Notes: generated by a model not told the origin, from the sequence alone. Shown: positions 25,849 to 35,130, counted from the first letter of the stretch. The stretch is DNA of 64,000 nt from AV40 sp035568175 (GCA_035568175.1 DATMON010000005.1:186001-250000), one strand, 5' to 3'. Made by a program: numbers and translations.

Positions 25849-26820
25849 TTACGGCAAGTCACCCAAAAATTCTTCGAGTGATTCCAGACCGGCGATCTTG
25901 CCTACGACCTGGCGAAGTGATTGCACCGCTGTCGGTATGTGTTGAAGGAAATGTTTATAATCCTTGACCAGGCCAAGGAATCCATACGCGCCCAAAGCCT
26001 GCATCAACCGCTGCATCGCGCAGAGCCGCAGTGTCTCCAGAAAATCGGGACTCGGTTTTTCGCTGCAGTAGTGCTCGAGCAATTCGTCGTATTCAGTTTG
26101 AGTGAGTTCGACGTAAGGATCGTAAAGCAGCGAGGCCAAATCGTATTGCGCGAGGCCTGGACGCATCCCCTGAAAATCGATCAAGTAGGCCTGACCGTTC
26201 CGCAGCAAAATATTCTGCGACTGGAAATCGCGGTGGACCAAAACCCGCGGAAGCTCCGCTAATTTCTCGGCGATATCGTGTAACGCCGGCAGCGCGGCCA
26301 ATTTTTCGGTCGTAGGCGGCTCGATTTTAAAATAACGGCCGAGACAGTTTTCGAAGAAATAATTCTGCTCCCACCGGTAAAGAGCGGCGTTGAACTCTGC
26401 CGGCAGATGCTGACGCATCTCGATGCAGACTGGTTCTGGCAGTTGATGGAGTTTGCGGACCTCATCCAAAGCCGATTCGTAAAAGGCGCGGCGAACCAGC
26501 CAGGGCTCATCCCGATAACCAAACAAATCGCGCTCGCCCAGGTCTTCCAGCCAGATCAAACCTTCGTCGACGTCGTGATAATAAATTCTCGGAGCATGAA
26601 TGCCGTGCGTCTCCAGAAATTGCGCGATCTCGACGTAGTGACGGTTCTCCTCGCGCTCGAGATTGTACTTCACCAGGATGAGCGACTGCTCGGACGAGCA
26701 ACGAACCCGGTAAAATTTCCGATCCGACCCGCCTTTCTCAATCGGAATAATTCTTATTTCATCGACATTGAATCGCGGAAAGTGTCGCCGCGTCTGGCGA
26801 AGAAGGACTTCCGTTTTCAT
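25849..26820 (-). CDS. Sugar kinase of the APH fold (AmgK-like)
   Basis: A 323-residue phosphotransferase with the aminoglycoside-phosphotransferase kinase fold. The catalytic loop is VLVHRDFQSQNILLRNGQ, followed by the metal-binding YLIDFQGMRPGLAQYDLASLLYDPY. The N-lobe includes EKGGSDRKFYRVR. It lies 3 bp after a sugar nucleotidyltransferase gene. In AmgK/MurU pairs the kinase makes MurNAc-1-phosphate or GlcNAc-1-phosphate in a peptidoglycan-recycling shortcut. The pairing and fold support this, but the sugar is inferred. The 139-bp gap downstream holds no gene. Confidence 0.8.
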   Translation of the reverse strand: MKTEVLLRQTRRHFPRFNVDEIRIIPIEKGGSDRKFYRVRCSSEQSLILVKYNLEREENRHYVEIAQFLETHGIHAPRIYYHDVDEGLIWLEDLGERDLFGYRDEPWLVRRAFYESALDEVRKLHQLPEPVCIEMRQHLPAEFNAALYRWEQNYFFENCLGRYFKIEPPTTEKLAALPALHDIAEKLAELPRVLVHRDFQSQNILLRNGQAYLIDFQGMRPGLAQYDLASLLYDPYVELTQTEYDELLEHYCSEKPSPDFLETLRLCAMQRLMQALGAYGFLGLVKDYKHFLQHIPTAVQSLRQVVGKIAGLESLEEFLGDLP

Positions 26821-26823
26821 TAT

Positions 26824-27771
26824 TTAGATGTCGATATTGCGATGCTTGCCGCTAACAGTTTTTCGGGCGCGGACAATACAACCAACGAGCTCACTTTTGG
26901 AAGCAATTTGTGCACCGGGCCACAAGATGGTGTCCTCCAGCACAACGCCGGCGTCGACACGGCAATCCTTTCCGACTATTGAGCAACCGCGAATTTGCGC
27001 GCTTGGATCGACAATCGCGCTCGGATGGACTGGAGCCCACCAATTCGATGCTTTGACCTGTGCCGGCCGCCAACCTTCTTTCGAAATCACGCGATGCACT
27101 TCGAAATATTCGGCACGCGAACCGAGGTTGAACCATTTTCCTTCTTCGAGAACAACGCCGCCAATCTTTCCACCCTGCGCGATCCATTCTCCGAGAATTG
27201 GAATAAACGAGATCTTTTCCTTTGCGGGAATTCGATCGAAAACCGATGAGCTCCACACCGCAATGTTGGCAAAATCGTATTCGCCCGGAACGCCGTAGCG
27301 ATTCGAAATATCGACCACCCGATTTTCGCGAAAGGCAATTGCCGAACCCAGGCCGGTCTTGCGGAGCGCGAGAGTCACGTCGTTACCTTGATTGAAATGC
27401 TCATCGATCAAGGGCTGCAAACGAATGTCCGTCAAAACATCGCCGCTATAAGTAATGAACGGTTCGCGGCCTAACTGCGCTTCAATGTTCTTAATGCCAC
27501 CGCCGGTATCAAGCAGCACCGGTTCGTGGACGAACGTCAGTGGCGTTCCGAAATAGCTGTTTTCCGAGAACGCTTTGGTAAAAGCGCCGGGCAACCGATG
27601 GGTATTGATGAAAATTTCCCGGATGCCGATGTCGATCAAATGATCGAGTGCGAAAGTGATCAGGGGCTTGTGAAAAATCGGCACCAGCGGTTTAGGCAGA
27701 TCCTCCGTGAGTGGGCGAAGCCTTGTCCCCAGTCCGGCGGCAAGGACGAATGCTTGTTTGATCGAAGCCAT
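26824..27771 (-). CDS. Sugar-1-phosphate nucleotidyltransferase (MurU-like, with hexapeptide tail)
   Basis: A 315-residue protein from the Met at 27771 (MASIKQAFVLAAGLGTRLRPLTEDLPKPLVP). The longer frame is rejected because it enters the divergent gene. The N-terminal nucleotidyltransferase domain carries the GxGTRLRP...PKP signature and the metal site YSGDVLTD. The C-terminal 80 residues (VHPSAIVDPSAQIRGCSIVGKDCRVDAGVVLEDTILWPGAQIASKSELVGCIV) form left-handed beta-helix repeats. MurU itself is shorter and lacks this tail, so a mannose- or glucose-type specificity is also possible. It is cotranscribed with the kinase gene. Confidence 0.85.
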   Translation of the reverse strand: MASIKQAFVLAAGLGTRLRPLTEDLPKPLVPIFHKPLITFALDHLIDIGIREIFINTHRLPGAFTKAFSENSYFGTPLTFVHEPVLLDTGGGIKNIEAQLGREPFITYSGDVLTDIRLQPLIDEHFNQGNDVTLALRKTGLGSAIAFRENRVVDISNRYGVPGEYDFANIAVWSSSVFDRIPAKEKISFIPILGEWIAQGGKIGGVVLEEGKWFNLGSRAEYFEVHRVISKEGWRPAQVKASNWWAPVHPSAIVDPSAQIRGCSIVGKDCRVDAGVVLEDTILWPGAQIASKSELVGCIVRARKTVSGKHRNIDI

Positions 27772-27788
27772 GACGTTAGAAATCCGAA

Positions 27789-28286
27789 ATGGCCGAGGAA
27801 ACTGTCTGGCGCGGTAACGTCTCGCAATGGAAAAACTTCGGATTCTTCGTCCTCCAAGTTTTACTGGCGGCGGCAATTGTCATCCTCTTCGTAATGGTTC
27901 GGCGGCAGTCGTCAGACGTCAGTAATTTTGCGCCGTACATTTTGATTTTGCTTGCGGTGCCAATCTTTATCGCTGGCAAGCGTTATCTCCAAACGAAATG
28001 CAACATTTACGAGTTAACGAGCGAACGATTAAAGACGAGCGCGGGCGTTTTTAGCAAGGTGACCGATACACTCGAGTTGTATCGGGTAAAGGACATCGAA
28101 ACCCGCCAGCCGTTTGTCTATCGGCTGTGCGGCATCGAAAACGTCCAGCTCAACACTTCGGATACTTCGTCGCCGTTCGTCCTCATTCAGGCAATTCCGC
28201 ATCATGTCGGGTTGGCCGACAAAATCCGAAATCAAGTCGAAACCATTCGTCAGCAAAAAGGCGTTCGCGAAATCGACGTCGAGTGA
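27789..28286 (+). CDS. Bacterial PH-domain membrane protein
   Basis: A 165-residue protein with two N-terminal membrane helices (FFVLQVLLAAAIVILFVMV and FAPYILILLAVPIFIAG, residues 19-68) followed by a bacterial pleckstrin-homology domain of the YdbS/YdbT type (YELTSERLKTSAGVFSKVTDTLELYRVKDIETRQPFVYRLCGIENVQL). The function is unknown. Its start is only 17 bp from the divergent nucleotidyltransferase start, so the two promoters must overlap neighbouring coding sequence. Confidence 0.85.
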   Translation: MAEETVWRGNVSQWKNFGFFVLQVLLAAAIVILFVMVRRQSSDVSNFAPYILILLAVPIFIAGKRYLQTKCNIYELTSERLKTSAGVFSKVTDTLELYRVKDIETRQPFVYRLCGIENVQLNTSDTSSPFVLIQAIPHHVGLADKIRNQVETIRQQKGVREIDVE

Positions 28287-28293
28287 GCCAGGT

Positions 28294-28617
28294 TCAACTG
28301 GCCTCCGGCTTCAGCCCATCCAAACCCTTGGTCAGATCAGTTAAGGCGCGAAAACAGGCCGCCTTGTGTTTGTCGATCCAACGCTCGGAAATCTGCTTCA
28401 GCGGCGCGGGGTTGAGGTAATGCAATTTTTCGCGGCCCCGCCAAAGAGGAACAACCAGGTCCGCTTTAATCAGGAGACCGAGATGTTTGGTAATGCCCTG
28501 ACGCGTGATTTGGAGATGCCGGCAGAGCTGGTTCAAAGTCTGGCCATTTTGGAGATGAAGTTGATCGAGCAGGGCGCGTCGGTTTGGGTCGGCCAAGGCT
28601 TTAAAGATATCGTCCAT
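28294..28617 (-). CDS. ArsR-family transcriptional repressor
   Basis: A 107-residue winged-helix protein: MDDIFKALADPNRRALLDQLHLQNGQTLNQLCRHLQITRQGITKHLGLLIKADLVVPLWRGREKLHYLNPAPLKQISERW. This is the ArsR/SdpR subgroup without metal-binding cysteines, often paired with SRPBCC proteins; no such partner is adjacent. A perfect 20-bp inverted repeat 14 bp upstream of its start indicates autoregulation. It converges on the PH-domain gene with 7 bp between stops. Confidence 0.92.
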   Translation of the reverse strand: MDDIFKALADPNRRALLDQLHLQNGQTLNQLCRHLQITRQGITKHLGLLIKADLVVPLWRGREKLHYLNPAPLKQISERWIDKHKAACFRALTDLTKGLDGLKPEAS

Positions 28618-28631
28618 TTGGAGGTGGATTA

Positions 28632-28651
28632 ATGCAACCAGATGGTTGCAT
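28632..28651 (-). promoter_or_regulatory. ArsR operator, perfect inverted repeat
   Basis: ATGCAACCA (28632-28640) and TGGTTGCAT (28643-28651) are perfect reverse complements separated by GA. The site lies 14 bp upstream of the arsR-family start codon, where it would block the promoter. From memory, the ATGCAACC...GGTTGCAT form is that seen near this ArsR subgroup. Confidence 0.75.
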
Positions 28652-28724
28652 ATCCTTTCAATCCTGGCAAGCCCACGACCTGTTACCCAACGACCACCGA
28701 CCGCTATCGAACGCCTTGGCTCGA

Positions 28725-29708
28725 TCAGTTCTTCAGGTAAAGCGTGCGGGTCCCGAAGTCGATGATCCCATGATGGGTCCGCAGGATCTCGGCCCCGAGC
28801 AGTCCGGCCACGGGCTGGGAACCGCGAAGCAGATCGCTATGAATAAGACCCTCGAGATCGACCACGCCAACGTCTTTACCAAATATGTCGACCGAGCCGA
28901 CAGAGAGTCGCCGAATCCGGGCAACTTCCACTCCGCGCTGCTTTAAATTGACGGCAGATGAACTGTAGGCGGTCTGATGAAGCGGAACGTGCAACCGGCG
29001 GACGAACCCGCGATGCAACAAAGTCGCAAACGCGCCGGTGTCCACCATCAAGCGCGCCGGTTCGCCGTTGATGGCGGCATCAACGTAGAGATTATAAGTG
29101 TCGCTGACGCGAATCGGCACGCCGCGTAAGCCTTGATACTGGGTGCCCGGCGTTTTGCCCGGAGAGCCGGGATCCATTTTGAGAATCAACATTTGCTTCT
29201 GGCAGTCGAGAACCGCGCCCGTCGGAAAAAGAATATCAGCGCCCAAAATCCCGTCGATTTCCTGCTCGTGAAACATGCGAGAAGCGCGCCCGGAACCCGA
29301 CAGATCGACAACCACCACAGGCTCGTCGACGAGATTGAGCGCGCCGATGCGGAAATCATGCGCAATAGCGACGTTGTTGAACGCACCGTTGATTTGGAGG
29401 CGGGCCGGTAACGTTGAGCTGCCGGGGATACCCGTGAGTCCAAAATGCGCACGGCGTTTCAGTGCGATGGCGCTGATCGGCGCGCCGCTGTCTACGCCGA
29501 GCAGGGCTGACTTGCCATTGATGAATACGCGGACCAAGAGGTGGTTTTGCTGGGAGCGCGTCAGTGGAAGCGCTTCAAAACGTGGAAAAGAAGAACCTGA
29601 AGCGGAGGAATTCTTTGGCGCGGCCACGCAAATTTCCGCCGCCAACAACAAAGTCACGGCACCGACCGACAACATTCTCCGGAGAAACGATCGGTCGGGA
29701 ATTTGCAC
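28725..29708 (-). CDS. Exported retropepsin-like aspartyl protease
   Basis: A 327-residue protein with a signal peptide (RRMLSVGAVTLLLAAEICVAA) and two aspartic-protease-like halves. The first has VFINGKSALLGVDSGAPISAI (Asp73-Ser-Gly) and the second has AAINGEPARLMVDTGAFATLLH (Asp-Thr-Gly). Two D[ST]G motifs in one chain suggest a pepsin-like pseudodimer, as in the retropepsin-like domain proteins annotated aspartyl protease family. Substrate unknown. It reads toward the arsR-family gene, with the operator in between. Confidence 0.85.
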   Translation of the reverse strand: MQIPDRSFLRRMLSVGAVTLLLAAEICVAAPKNSSASGSSFPRFEALPLTRSQQNHLLVRVFINGKSALLGVDSGAPISAIALKRRAHFGLTGIPGSSTLPARLQINGAFNNVAIAHDFRIGALNLVDEPVVVVDLSGSGRASRMFHEQEIDGILGADILFPTGAVLDCQKQMLILKMDPGSPGKTPGTQYQGLRGVPIRVSDTYNLYVDAAINGEPARLMVDTGAFATLLHRGFVRRLHVPLHQTAYSSSAVNLKQRGVEVARIRRLSVGSVDIFGKDVGVVDLEGLIHSDLLRGSQPVAGLLGAEILRTHHGIIDFGTRTLYLKN

Positions 29709-29820
29709 GCGGCGGAGAATAGCATGCTTCGTCGTGCGCGAAAGCGGTTTCGCGATTGGCCTGGAAAAAGCTGCGTTTTGGCGTTGCTCGATTCGCCTCA
29801 GTACTGATTAACTTTCTCGA

Positions 29821-31329
29821 ATGAGTTCGCCGCCGCCCGCCGACGAAAAATTTGTCCGGGGTCTCGGTTTACTCGATTCGACGATGCTGGTCGCGGGTTC
29901 GATGATCGGCTCCGGCATTTTCATTGTTTCCTCAATCATCGCCCGGCAGGTGGGCGCGCCCGGTTGGTTGCTTGTCGTCTGGCTGGTCACTGGCCTGCTT
30001 ACACTTATGGCCGCCCTTTCTTATGGCGAATTGGCGGCGATGATGCCGAAGGCGGGCGGGCAATACGTTTATCTGCGCGAAGCATTCTCGCCGCTCTGGG
30101 GTTTTCTCTACGGCTGGACGCTCTTTCTCGTTATTCAGACCGGCACAATCGCGGCAGTGGCCGTCGGGTTCGCGCGCTACACCGGTGTGCTCGTGCCCTG
30201 GGTTTCGGAGAAGAATTACCTCATCGCGCCCATCCGTTTTGGCGGCTACGCATTCTCGCTTTCTACCGCGCAATTCGTCGGCCTGGCGATGATCGCGCTG
30301 CTCACCTACATGAACACGCGCGGGTTGAACCTCGGCAAGCTCGTGCAGAACATTTTCACGACGGCGAAAACGGGGGCGCTTATTGCGCTCATTGTGCTCG
30401 GCATCGTGGTCGGTGTGAAATCGGGCGCGGGCGCGGGGAACTTTCACGACTTCTGGACGTTGCGCGGCAATTTGCAGGAAGTCGGCGCAGGTTTGACCGC
30501 CGCAACCGCCTTCGGCCTCTTCGTCGGCATTTGCGTTGCGCAGACTAATTCGCTTTTCTCCGCCGACGCGTGGAACAACATCACCTTCACCGCCGGCGAG
30601 GTTATAAATCCACGTCGCAACGTTCCGTTATCGCTCGCATTCGGCACGATTCTCGTCATCGGACTTTATCTGCTCGCTAACGTCGCATATCTGGCGGCGC
30701 TCCCTTTCGAGGCAATCCAGAACGCGCCGAGCGATCGCGTCGCGTCCGAAACGGCCAACGTGATTTTTCCCGGCGCAGGCGCGACGATCATGGCGGTCGC
30801 AATCATGGTTTCCACCTTCGGGTGCAATAACGGACTGATTCTTGCGGGCGCGCGCGCCTACTATGCGATGGCGCGCGATGGTCTCTTCTTCCGTCGGGTG
30901 GGAGAGTTGAACAAGAATCACGTGCCGGCGTGGGGCCTTATCATTCAAGGCATTTGGGCAGCCGTGCTCGTTTTGCCGCGGACCGTTAAGATGGATGCCG
31001 CCGGCAACGTCACAGGTTACGGCAATCTTTACGGCAACTTGCTCGACTACGTCATTTCGGCCGCCCTCATCTTTTACATTCTGACGATCGTCGGCCTGTT
31101 TTTGCTGCGCTGGAAACGACCGGACGCTGAGCGTCCATATAAAGCATTCGGTTACCCGATCGTGCCCGCGCTCTACATTGTCGGTGCGTCGGTAATTCTC
31201 TTCGTGTTGTTCATCTATCAGACCGCGACGACGTGGCCCGGTCTCATCATCGTGCTAACCGGCGTGCCGATTTATTTTCTGTGGCGAAGATCGAATGCGG
31301 GTGCGCCGCCGGACGACCAACCCATTTAG
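29821..31329 (+). CDS. APC-family amino acid permease
   Basis: A 502-residue inner-membrane transporter with about twelve membrane helices. The first helix contains the substrate-binding GSMIGSGIFIVSS motif of APC permeases (TMLVAGSMIGSGIF) and helix 6 contains the loop FGLFVGICVAQTNSLFSADAWNN. The C-terminus is PPDDQPI after the last helix. The amino acid specificity cannot be told. A second APC permease gene follows after 40 bp, so the two are probably cotranscribed. Confidence 0.93.
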   Translation: MSSPPPADEKFVRGLGLLDSTMLVAGSMIGSGIFIVSSIIARQVGAPGWLLVVWLVTGLLTLMAALSYGELAAMMPKAGGQYVYLREAFSPLWGFLYGWTLFLVIQTGTIAAVAVGFARYTGVLVPWVSEKNYLIAPIRFGGYAFSLSTAQFVGLAMIALLTYMNTRGLNLGKLVQNIFTTAKTGALIALIVLGIVVGVKSGAGAGNFHDFWTLRGNLQEVGAGLTAATAFGLFVGICVAQTNSLFSADAWNNITFTAGEVINPRRNVPLSLAFGTILVIGLYLLANVAYLAALPFEAIQNAPSDRVASETANVIFPGAGATIMAVAIMVSTFGCNNGLILAGARAYYAMARDGLFFRRVGELNKNHVPAWGLIIQGIWAAVLVLPRTVKMDAAGNVTGYGNLYGNLLDYVISAALIFYILTIVGLFLLRWKRPDAERPYKAFGYPIVPALYIVGASVILFVLFIYQTATTWPGLIIVLTGVPIYFLWRRSNAGAPPDDQPI

Positions 31330-31369
31330 CGAAGCGCGAAATCACATCCGAAACAAGGAGACACGACGC

Positions 31370-32875
31370 ATGGCAAATTTATTCGCGAGAAAGCCTCTCG
31401 ATAAACTGATGGCGGAGGCGCAAGAGGTCGGCGAACACAGCCTGAAGCGCTCGCTCGGGCCGGTGAACTTGGTGGCGCTCGGCATTGGGGGAATCATCGG
31501 CGCCGGTCTTTTTGTGCGCACCGCGGCCGCGATTGCTGATCGCGCGGGTCCATCGGTGGTTCTCGCCTTTATCGTTGCCGGTATTGGCTGTGCGTTTGCG
31601 GGTCTCTGTTACGCGGAATTCGCGTCAATGATTCCGGTTGCCGGCAGCGCCTACACTTATTCCTACGCGACGATGGGTGAGTTCGTTGCCTGGATCATCG
31701 GTTGGGATCTCATTCTCGAGTATGCCGTCGCCGCCGCCACAGTTTCGACCGCATGGAGCGAATACGCCAACCGCGTTCTGAGCTGGTTCGACTGGAAAAT
31801 CCCGTACCAATGGTCGCATTCGCCTTTTGAGCATGACGCGGCCGGGATTTATGGAATGATAAACGTCCCTGCGGTTTTCATTCTCCTTCTGCTCACGCTC
31901 TTGCTGATCCGCGGCACGAAAGAATCGGCTTTCGTTAATGGTCTAATCGTTATCCTGAAGGTGACCATCGTATTGCTCTTTATCGGCCTCGGATGGGGAT
32001 TCATCAATCCGGCAAACCATACGCCGCTGATTCCGGCCCCAACTACTTATGTTACGCCGCAAGGTATCACCCACGCCTACGGCGGAATCCTTGGGATTCT
32101 CGGCGCCGCCGGTGTCGTCTTCTTCGCTTACATCGGTTTCGATGCCGTCTCGACTGCGGCGCAGGAAGCCAGAAATCCAAAGCGCGATATGCCAATTGGA
32201 ATTCTTGGGTCACTGGTCTTTTGCACGATCCTTTACGTGCTCTTCTCTTACGTGCTGAGTGGTGTTGCCACGGTCCAGGACTTTCGTTCGGCCGGCCGCG
32301 AGGCTTCGGTCGCGTTTGCGATCACCAAATACATGACCGGCTACGAGTGGCTTTCGAAGTCGGTCACCGTCGCGATCCTGGCCGGTTTTTCGTCGGTCAT
32401 CCTGGTGATGTTGCTTGGGCAATCGCGCGTCTTTTTTTCAATGAGCCGCGATGGACTTGTGCCAAAAGTTTTCTCCGACGTGCATCCGCGGTTCAGAACG
32501 CCCTACAAATCGAACATGCTCTTCTTTGTTTTCACGGGCCTGCTGGCGGCATTCGTTCCGGCAGACGTCACCGGCGAAATGACGAGCATCGGAACACTCT
32601 TCGCTTTCATTCTGGTTTGCGCCGGCGTGTGGATCATGCGGGTTCGAAGCCCTGAGCTAGAACGCGGATTCCGTGTCCCGGCGGCGCCCCTCGTCGCAAT
32701 ACTCGGAATCATCACGTGCGGCGCGATGATCTATGGACTCGGTTGGACGAATTGGATGCGGTTGATCGTTTGGCTGCTGATTGGATTCGTATTCTACTTT
32801 AGTTACGGCAAGCGCCACAGCCGTATCAACGCACCACCGCCGGAAATGCCGGAGGGAATTAAGCTGAGCCGGTAG
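31370..32875 (+). CDS. APC-family cationic-type amino acid permease
   Basis: A 501-residue transporter starting at the ATG at 31370, which has AAGGAG 10 bp upstream. Helix 1 contains LGIGGIIGAGLFVRT. The sequences AGIGCAFAGLCYAEFASMIPVAGSAYTYSYATMGEFVAWIIGWDLILEY and FFAYIGFDAVSTAAQEARNPKRDMP are the marks of the CAT (cationic amino acid transporter) branch. About twelve to fourteen helices. It follows the first APC permease but is from a different branch, so this is not a simple recent duplication. Confidence 0.94.
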   Translation: MANLFARKPLDKLMAEAQEVGEHSLKRSLGPVNLVALGIGGIIGAGLFVRTAAAIADRAGPSVVLAFIVAGIGCAFAGLCYAEFASMIPVAGSAYTYSYATMGEFVAWIIGWDLILEYAVAAATVSTAWSEYANRVLSWFDWKIPYQWSHSPFEHDAAGIYGMINVPAVFILLLLTLLLIRGTKESAFVNGLIVILKVTIVLLFIGLGWGFINPANHTPLIPAPTTYVTPQGITHAYGGILGILGAAGVVFFAYIGFDAVSTAAQEARNPKRDMPIGILGSLVFCTILYVLFSYVLSGVATVQDFRSAGREASVAFAITKYMTGYEWLSKSVTVAILAGFSSVILVMLLGQSRVFFSMSRDGLVPKVFSDVHPRFRTPYKSNMLFFVFTGLLAAFVPADVTGEMTSIGTLFAFILVCAGVWIMRVRSPELERGFRVPAAPLVAILGIITCGAMIYGLGWTNWMRLIVWLLIGFVFYFSYGKRHSRINAPPPEMPEGIKLSR

Positions 32876-32883
32876 AACTGGGG

Positions 32884-33660
32884 CTAACTCCAACTGCTAC
32901 CGCCGAAACCGCGCGAAGGACTGCTCGCGCCAAATCCAAGCAACGCTTCGGCGCGCCGGCGCAGAGCTGCGCCCTTACGCTTTAGAAATTCGCGCCGCGC
33001 GGCGTCAACGTCATCAATCGACAGATTCATTGCCCGCAAAATCTCCCATTCCTCCGGACTCAGCAATGCGCGCTCCTCATCGCTGACCGCACGCTTTTGC
33101 AGACGAGAGACGATTTCACTCAGCGCATTTCCGTTCGATCCACGAAACGTGTCAATCAACCGCTGGAAACTGAGATGAAACGGAATCGTGGCAACATCGA
33201 CATCCACACTTTGAGCCACACTTTCCGGTGGCATCGTAACCGGATCAGATTTCGTGACTGAATTCCAAACCCCTTTTGGCTGATAATAGCCGATCTCGAG
33301 GCGATACTTTTCGCGCGGCTCTGAAACCGTTAGGTAGCAGTTGCCCGCCATCGGCTCGACCGCTTCGCTCGTTTCTTCGGCACCATCGCTTCGGTACACA
33401 CGAAGATGAACCTGTCGATCCACCGGAGCGGTATTTTCGAAGATTGATGACCAGTCGATAACCCAATAGGCAAAAACCGTGTGCGGATCGCGCGCAATGG
33501 CGAACAAAAGTGGAGCACCGTAAACCCGCGGCAGTTCGATAACTTGGGGCAAATCATTCGGAAGCTTGGGGTCGCTGCGAGCGAAACGTACGACCGGCCC
33601 GTTTGAAATACGGTATCCGGTGGAGGCAGCGGTGGGTTCGTTGTCAGTTTCTTCCGGCAT
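32884..33660 (-). CDS. DUF4912 domain protein
   Basis: A 258-residue protein starting at the ATG at 33660. The central part (GAPLLFAIARDPHTVFAYWVIDWSSIF...DRQVHLRVYRSDG...GNCYLTVSEPREKYRLEIGYYQPKG) is a DUF4912 domain, an Ig-like or carbohydrate-binding-like beta fold of unknown role. A helical C-terminal part with a Ser/Gly-rich end follows (GFGASSPSRGFGGSSWS). No signal peptide is seen, so it is probably cytosolic. It converges on the APC permease, 8 bp between ends. Confidence 0.85.
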   Translation of the reverse strand: MPEETDNEPTAASTGYRISNGPVVRFARSDPKLPNDLPQVIELPRVYGAPLLFAIARDPHTVFAYWVIDWSSIFENTAPVDRQVHLRVYRSDGAEETSEAVEPMAGNCYLTVSEPREKYRLEIGYYQPKGVWNSVTKSDPVTMPPESVAQSVDVDVATIPFHLSFQRLIDTFRGSNGNALSEIVSRLQKRAVSDEERALLSPEEWEILRAMNLSIDDVDAARREFLKRKGAALRRRAEALLGFGASSPSRGFGGSSWS

Positions 33661-33763
33661 GATGCTGAACACGAATCTGGCGAATATTAGCGAGACGAAA
33701 AGCAGAATGTTGCGCGGCGCATCCGAACATCGACAGTCGATGTGCTGAGAACGCTGTCGAACC

Positions 33764-34645
33764 GTGAAGCCCTACATCATTTTTAATCCACGCGCCGGGG
33801 CCGCTGCCGATCGGGAACGAGTTCTTTCACAACTGGCGCAATTAAATCCGATCGGATTGCGGATCACGCGGAAGGCCGGTGACGCCGAAAAATGGGCGCG
33901 AGACGCCATTAGGACAAAATGTGATTTCATCGTGGTCGCCGGAGGCGATGGAACATTAAACGAAGTGGTGAATGGATTAGCAACGGATGCAAAGAAGGTT
34001 CGTGTCGGAATCGTACCGCTGGGAACGGGGAATGATTTCGCGCGCACACTCGGACTGCCGTCGTCGATCGAGCAGAACATCGATATTCTTCGTTCTGCCA
34101 AAACAAAGCGAATCGATCTCGTTCGAGTTAAAAGCAAACGCACGCGATATTTTGTGAACGTGTCGGCCGGCGGTTTTAGCGGCCTGGTGGACGGAAAAAT
34201 AACACCGAAGATCAAGCGGGCATGGGGACCGCTCGCTTACATCCGCGGTGCGGCCGCTGCATTGTCGCAACTACACTCATATCACACGCAGATTTTATTA
34301 GACGACTCCGAGCAATTGTCTGCCGAGCTATATAATGTGGTCGTGGCCAATGGCCGCTTCGTCGCAGGCGGCCTGCCCATCGCGCCTGAGGCCAATCCGC
34401 GCGACGGTCTTCTTGAAGTCGTTTTGATTCCAAAGCTGTCCGGCCCGGAAATGGCGGTGCTCGCGGCCCAAATCGTTTTAGGAAAACATCTTTCGAGTAA
34501 GGCGACGATATTTCGCCGGGCCAAGAAAATTTCTGTCCGGTCGCGCCCAGGAATGTGTTTCAACGTGGACGGCGAATTGGTTGGCAACGCACCAGCGGTA
34601 TTTCAAATCCTGCCGCGCGCACTAAACTTCGTTGTAAGCCGATGA
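33764..34645 (+). CDS. Diacylglycerol/sphingosine kinase-like lipid kinase
   Basis: A 293-residue DAGK-catalytic-domain protein (YegS/DgkB group), GTG start. The nucleotide-binding motif is DFIVVAGGDGTLNEVVNGL, followed by GIVPLGTGNDFARTLGLP. The C-terminal half (RFVAGGLPIAPEANPRDGLLEVVLIPKLSG...FNVDGELVG) is typical of the second domain. It phosphorylates a lipid such as diacylglycerol. It is the first gene of a three-gene operon with 4-bp overlaps to rfaE2 and onward to purN. Confidence 0.92.
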   Translation: MKPYIIFNPRAGAAADRERVLSQLAQLNPIGLRITRKAGDAEKWARDAIRTKCDFIVVAGGDGTLNEVVNGLATDAKKVRVGIVPLGTGNDFARTLGLPSSIEQNIDILRSAKTKRIDLVRVKSKRTRYFVNVSAGGFSGLVDGKITPKIKRAWGPLAYIRGAAAALSQLHSYHTQILLDDSEQLSAELYNVVVANGRFVAGGLPIAPEANPRDGLLEVVLIPKLSGPEMAVLAAQIVLGKHLSSKATIFRRAKKISVRSRPGMCFNVDGELVGNAPAVFQILPRALNFVVSR

Positions 34646-35130
34646 TCAGCGACAAGATCGTTCCATTGGAAGAGCTTCAGCAGCGTGCAAAAGCTCTGCG
34701 CCGCGCCAGGAAAACAATCGTAGCGACGAACGGATGCTTCGATTTGCTTCACGTCGGACATGTTCGCTACCTGAATGCAGCTCGCGCGCTTGGCGATAAG
34801 CTGATCGTGGGAATAAACGGCGATCAATCGGTCCACGAATTGAAGGGAGCCGGTCGTCCGATTAACAGTGAAAACGATCGCGCGGAGATCGTTGCCGCAT
34901 TGGAATGCGTTGATCTGGTCGCCATCTTTCCCGAAACGCGTGCGACACGTTTTCTCGAACTCGCCGCCCCCGATGTTTACGTGAAAGGCGGCGATTACAA
35001 GCAAGACACATTGAACGCCGAAGAGCGCCAGGTTCTGCAAAAAATCGGCGCCAAGATTGACATCGTACCATTCGAGCCCAGCTATTCGACATCCGATTTG
35101 TTGGCGCGCCTGAGCAAAATCAAAAAATGA
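34642..35130 (+). CDS. rfaE2: D-glycero-beta-D-manno-heptose 1-phosphate adenylyltransferase
   Basis: A 162-residue nucleotidyltransferase equal to the C-terminal half of HldE. The motif ATNGCFDLLHVGHVRYLNAAR contains the HxGH (here HVGH) signature, and the later VKGGDYKQDTLNAEE and PSYSTSDLLARL are family hallmarks. It makes ADP-heptose for LPS inner core, which supports a Gram-negative host. The start at 34642 overlaps the lipid kinase stop, and its stop overlaps the purN start (ATGA in both). No separate heptose kinase is in the window. Confidence 0.94.
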   Translation: MISDKIVPLEELQQRAKALRRARKTIVATNGCFDLLHVGHVRYLNAARALGDKLIVGINGDQSVHELKGAGRPINSENDRAEIVAALECVDLVAIFPETRATRFLELAAPDVYVKGGDYKQDTLNAEERQVLQKIGAKIDIVPFEPSYSTSDLLARLSKIKK

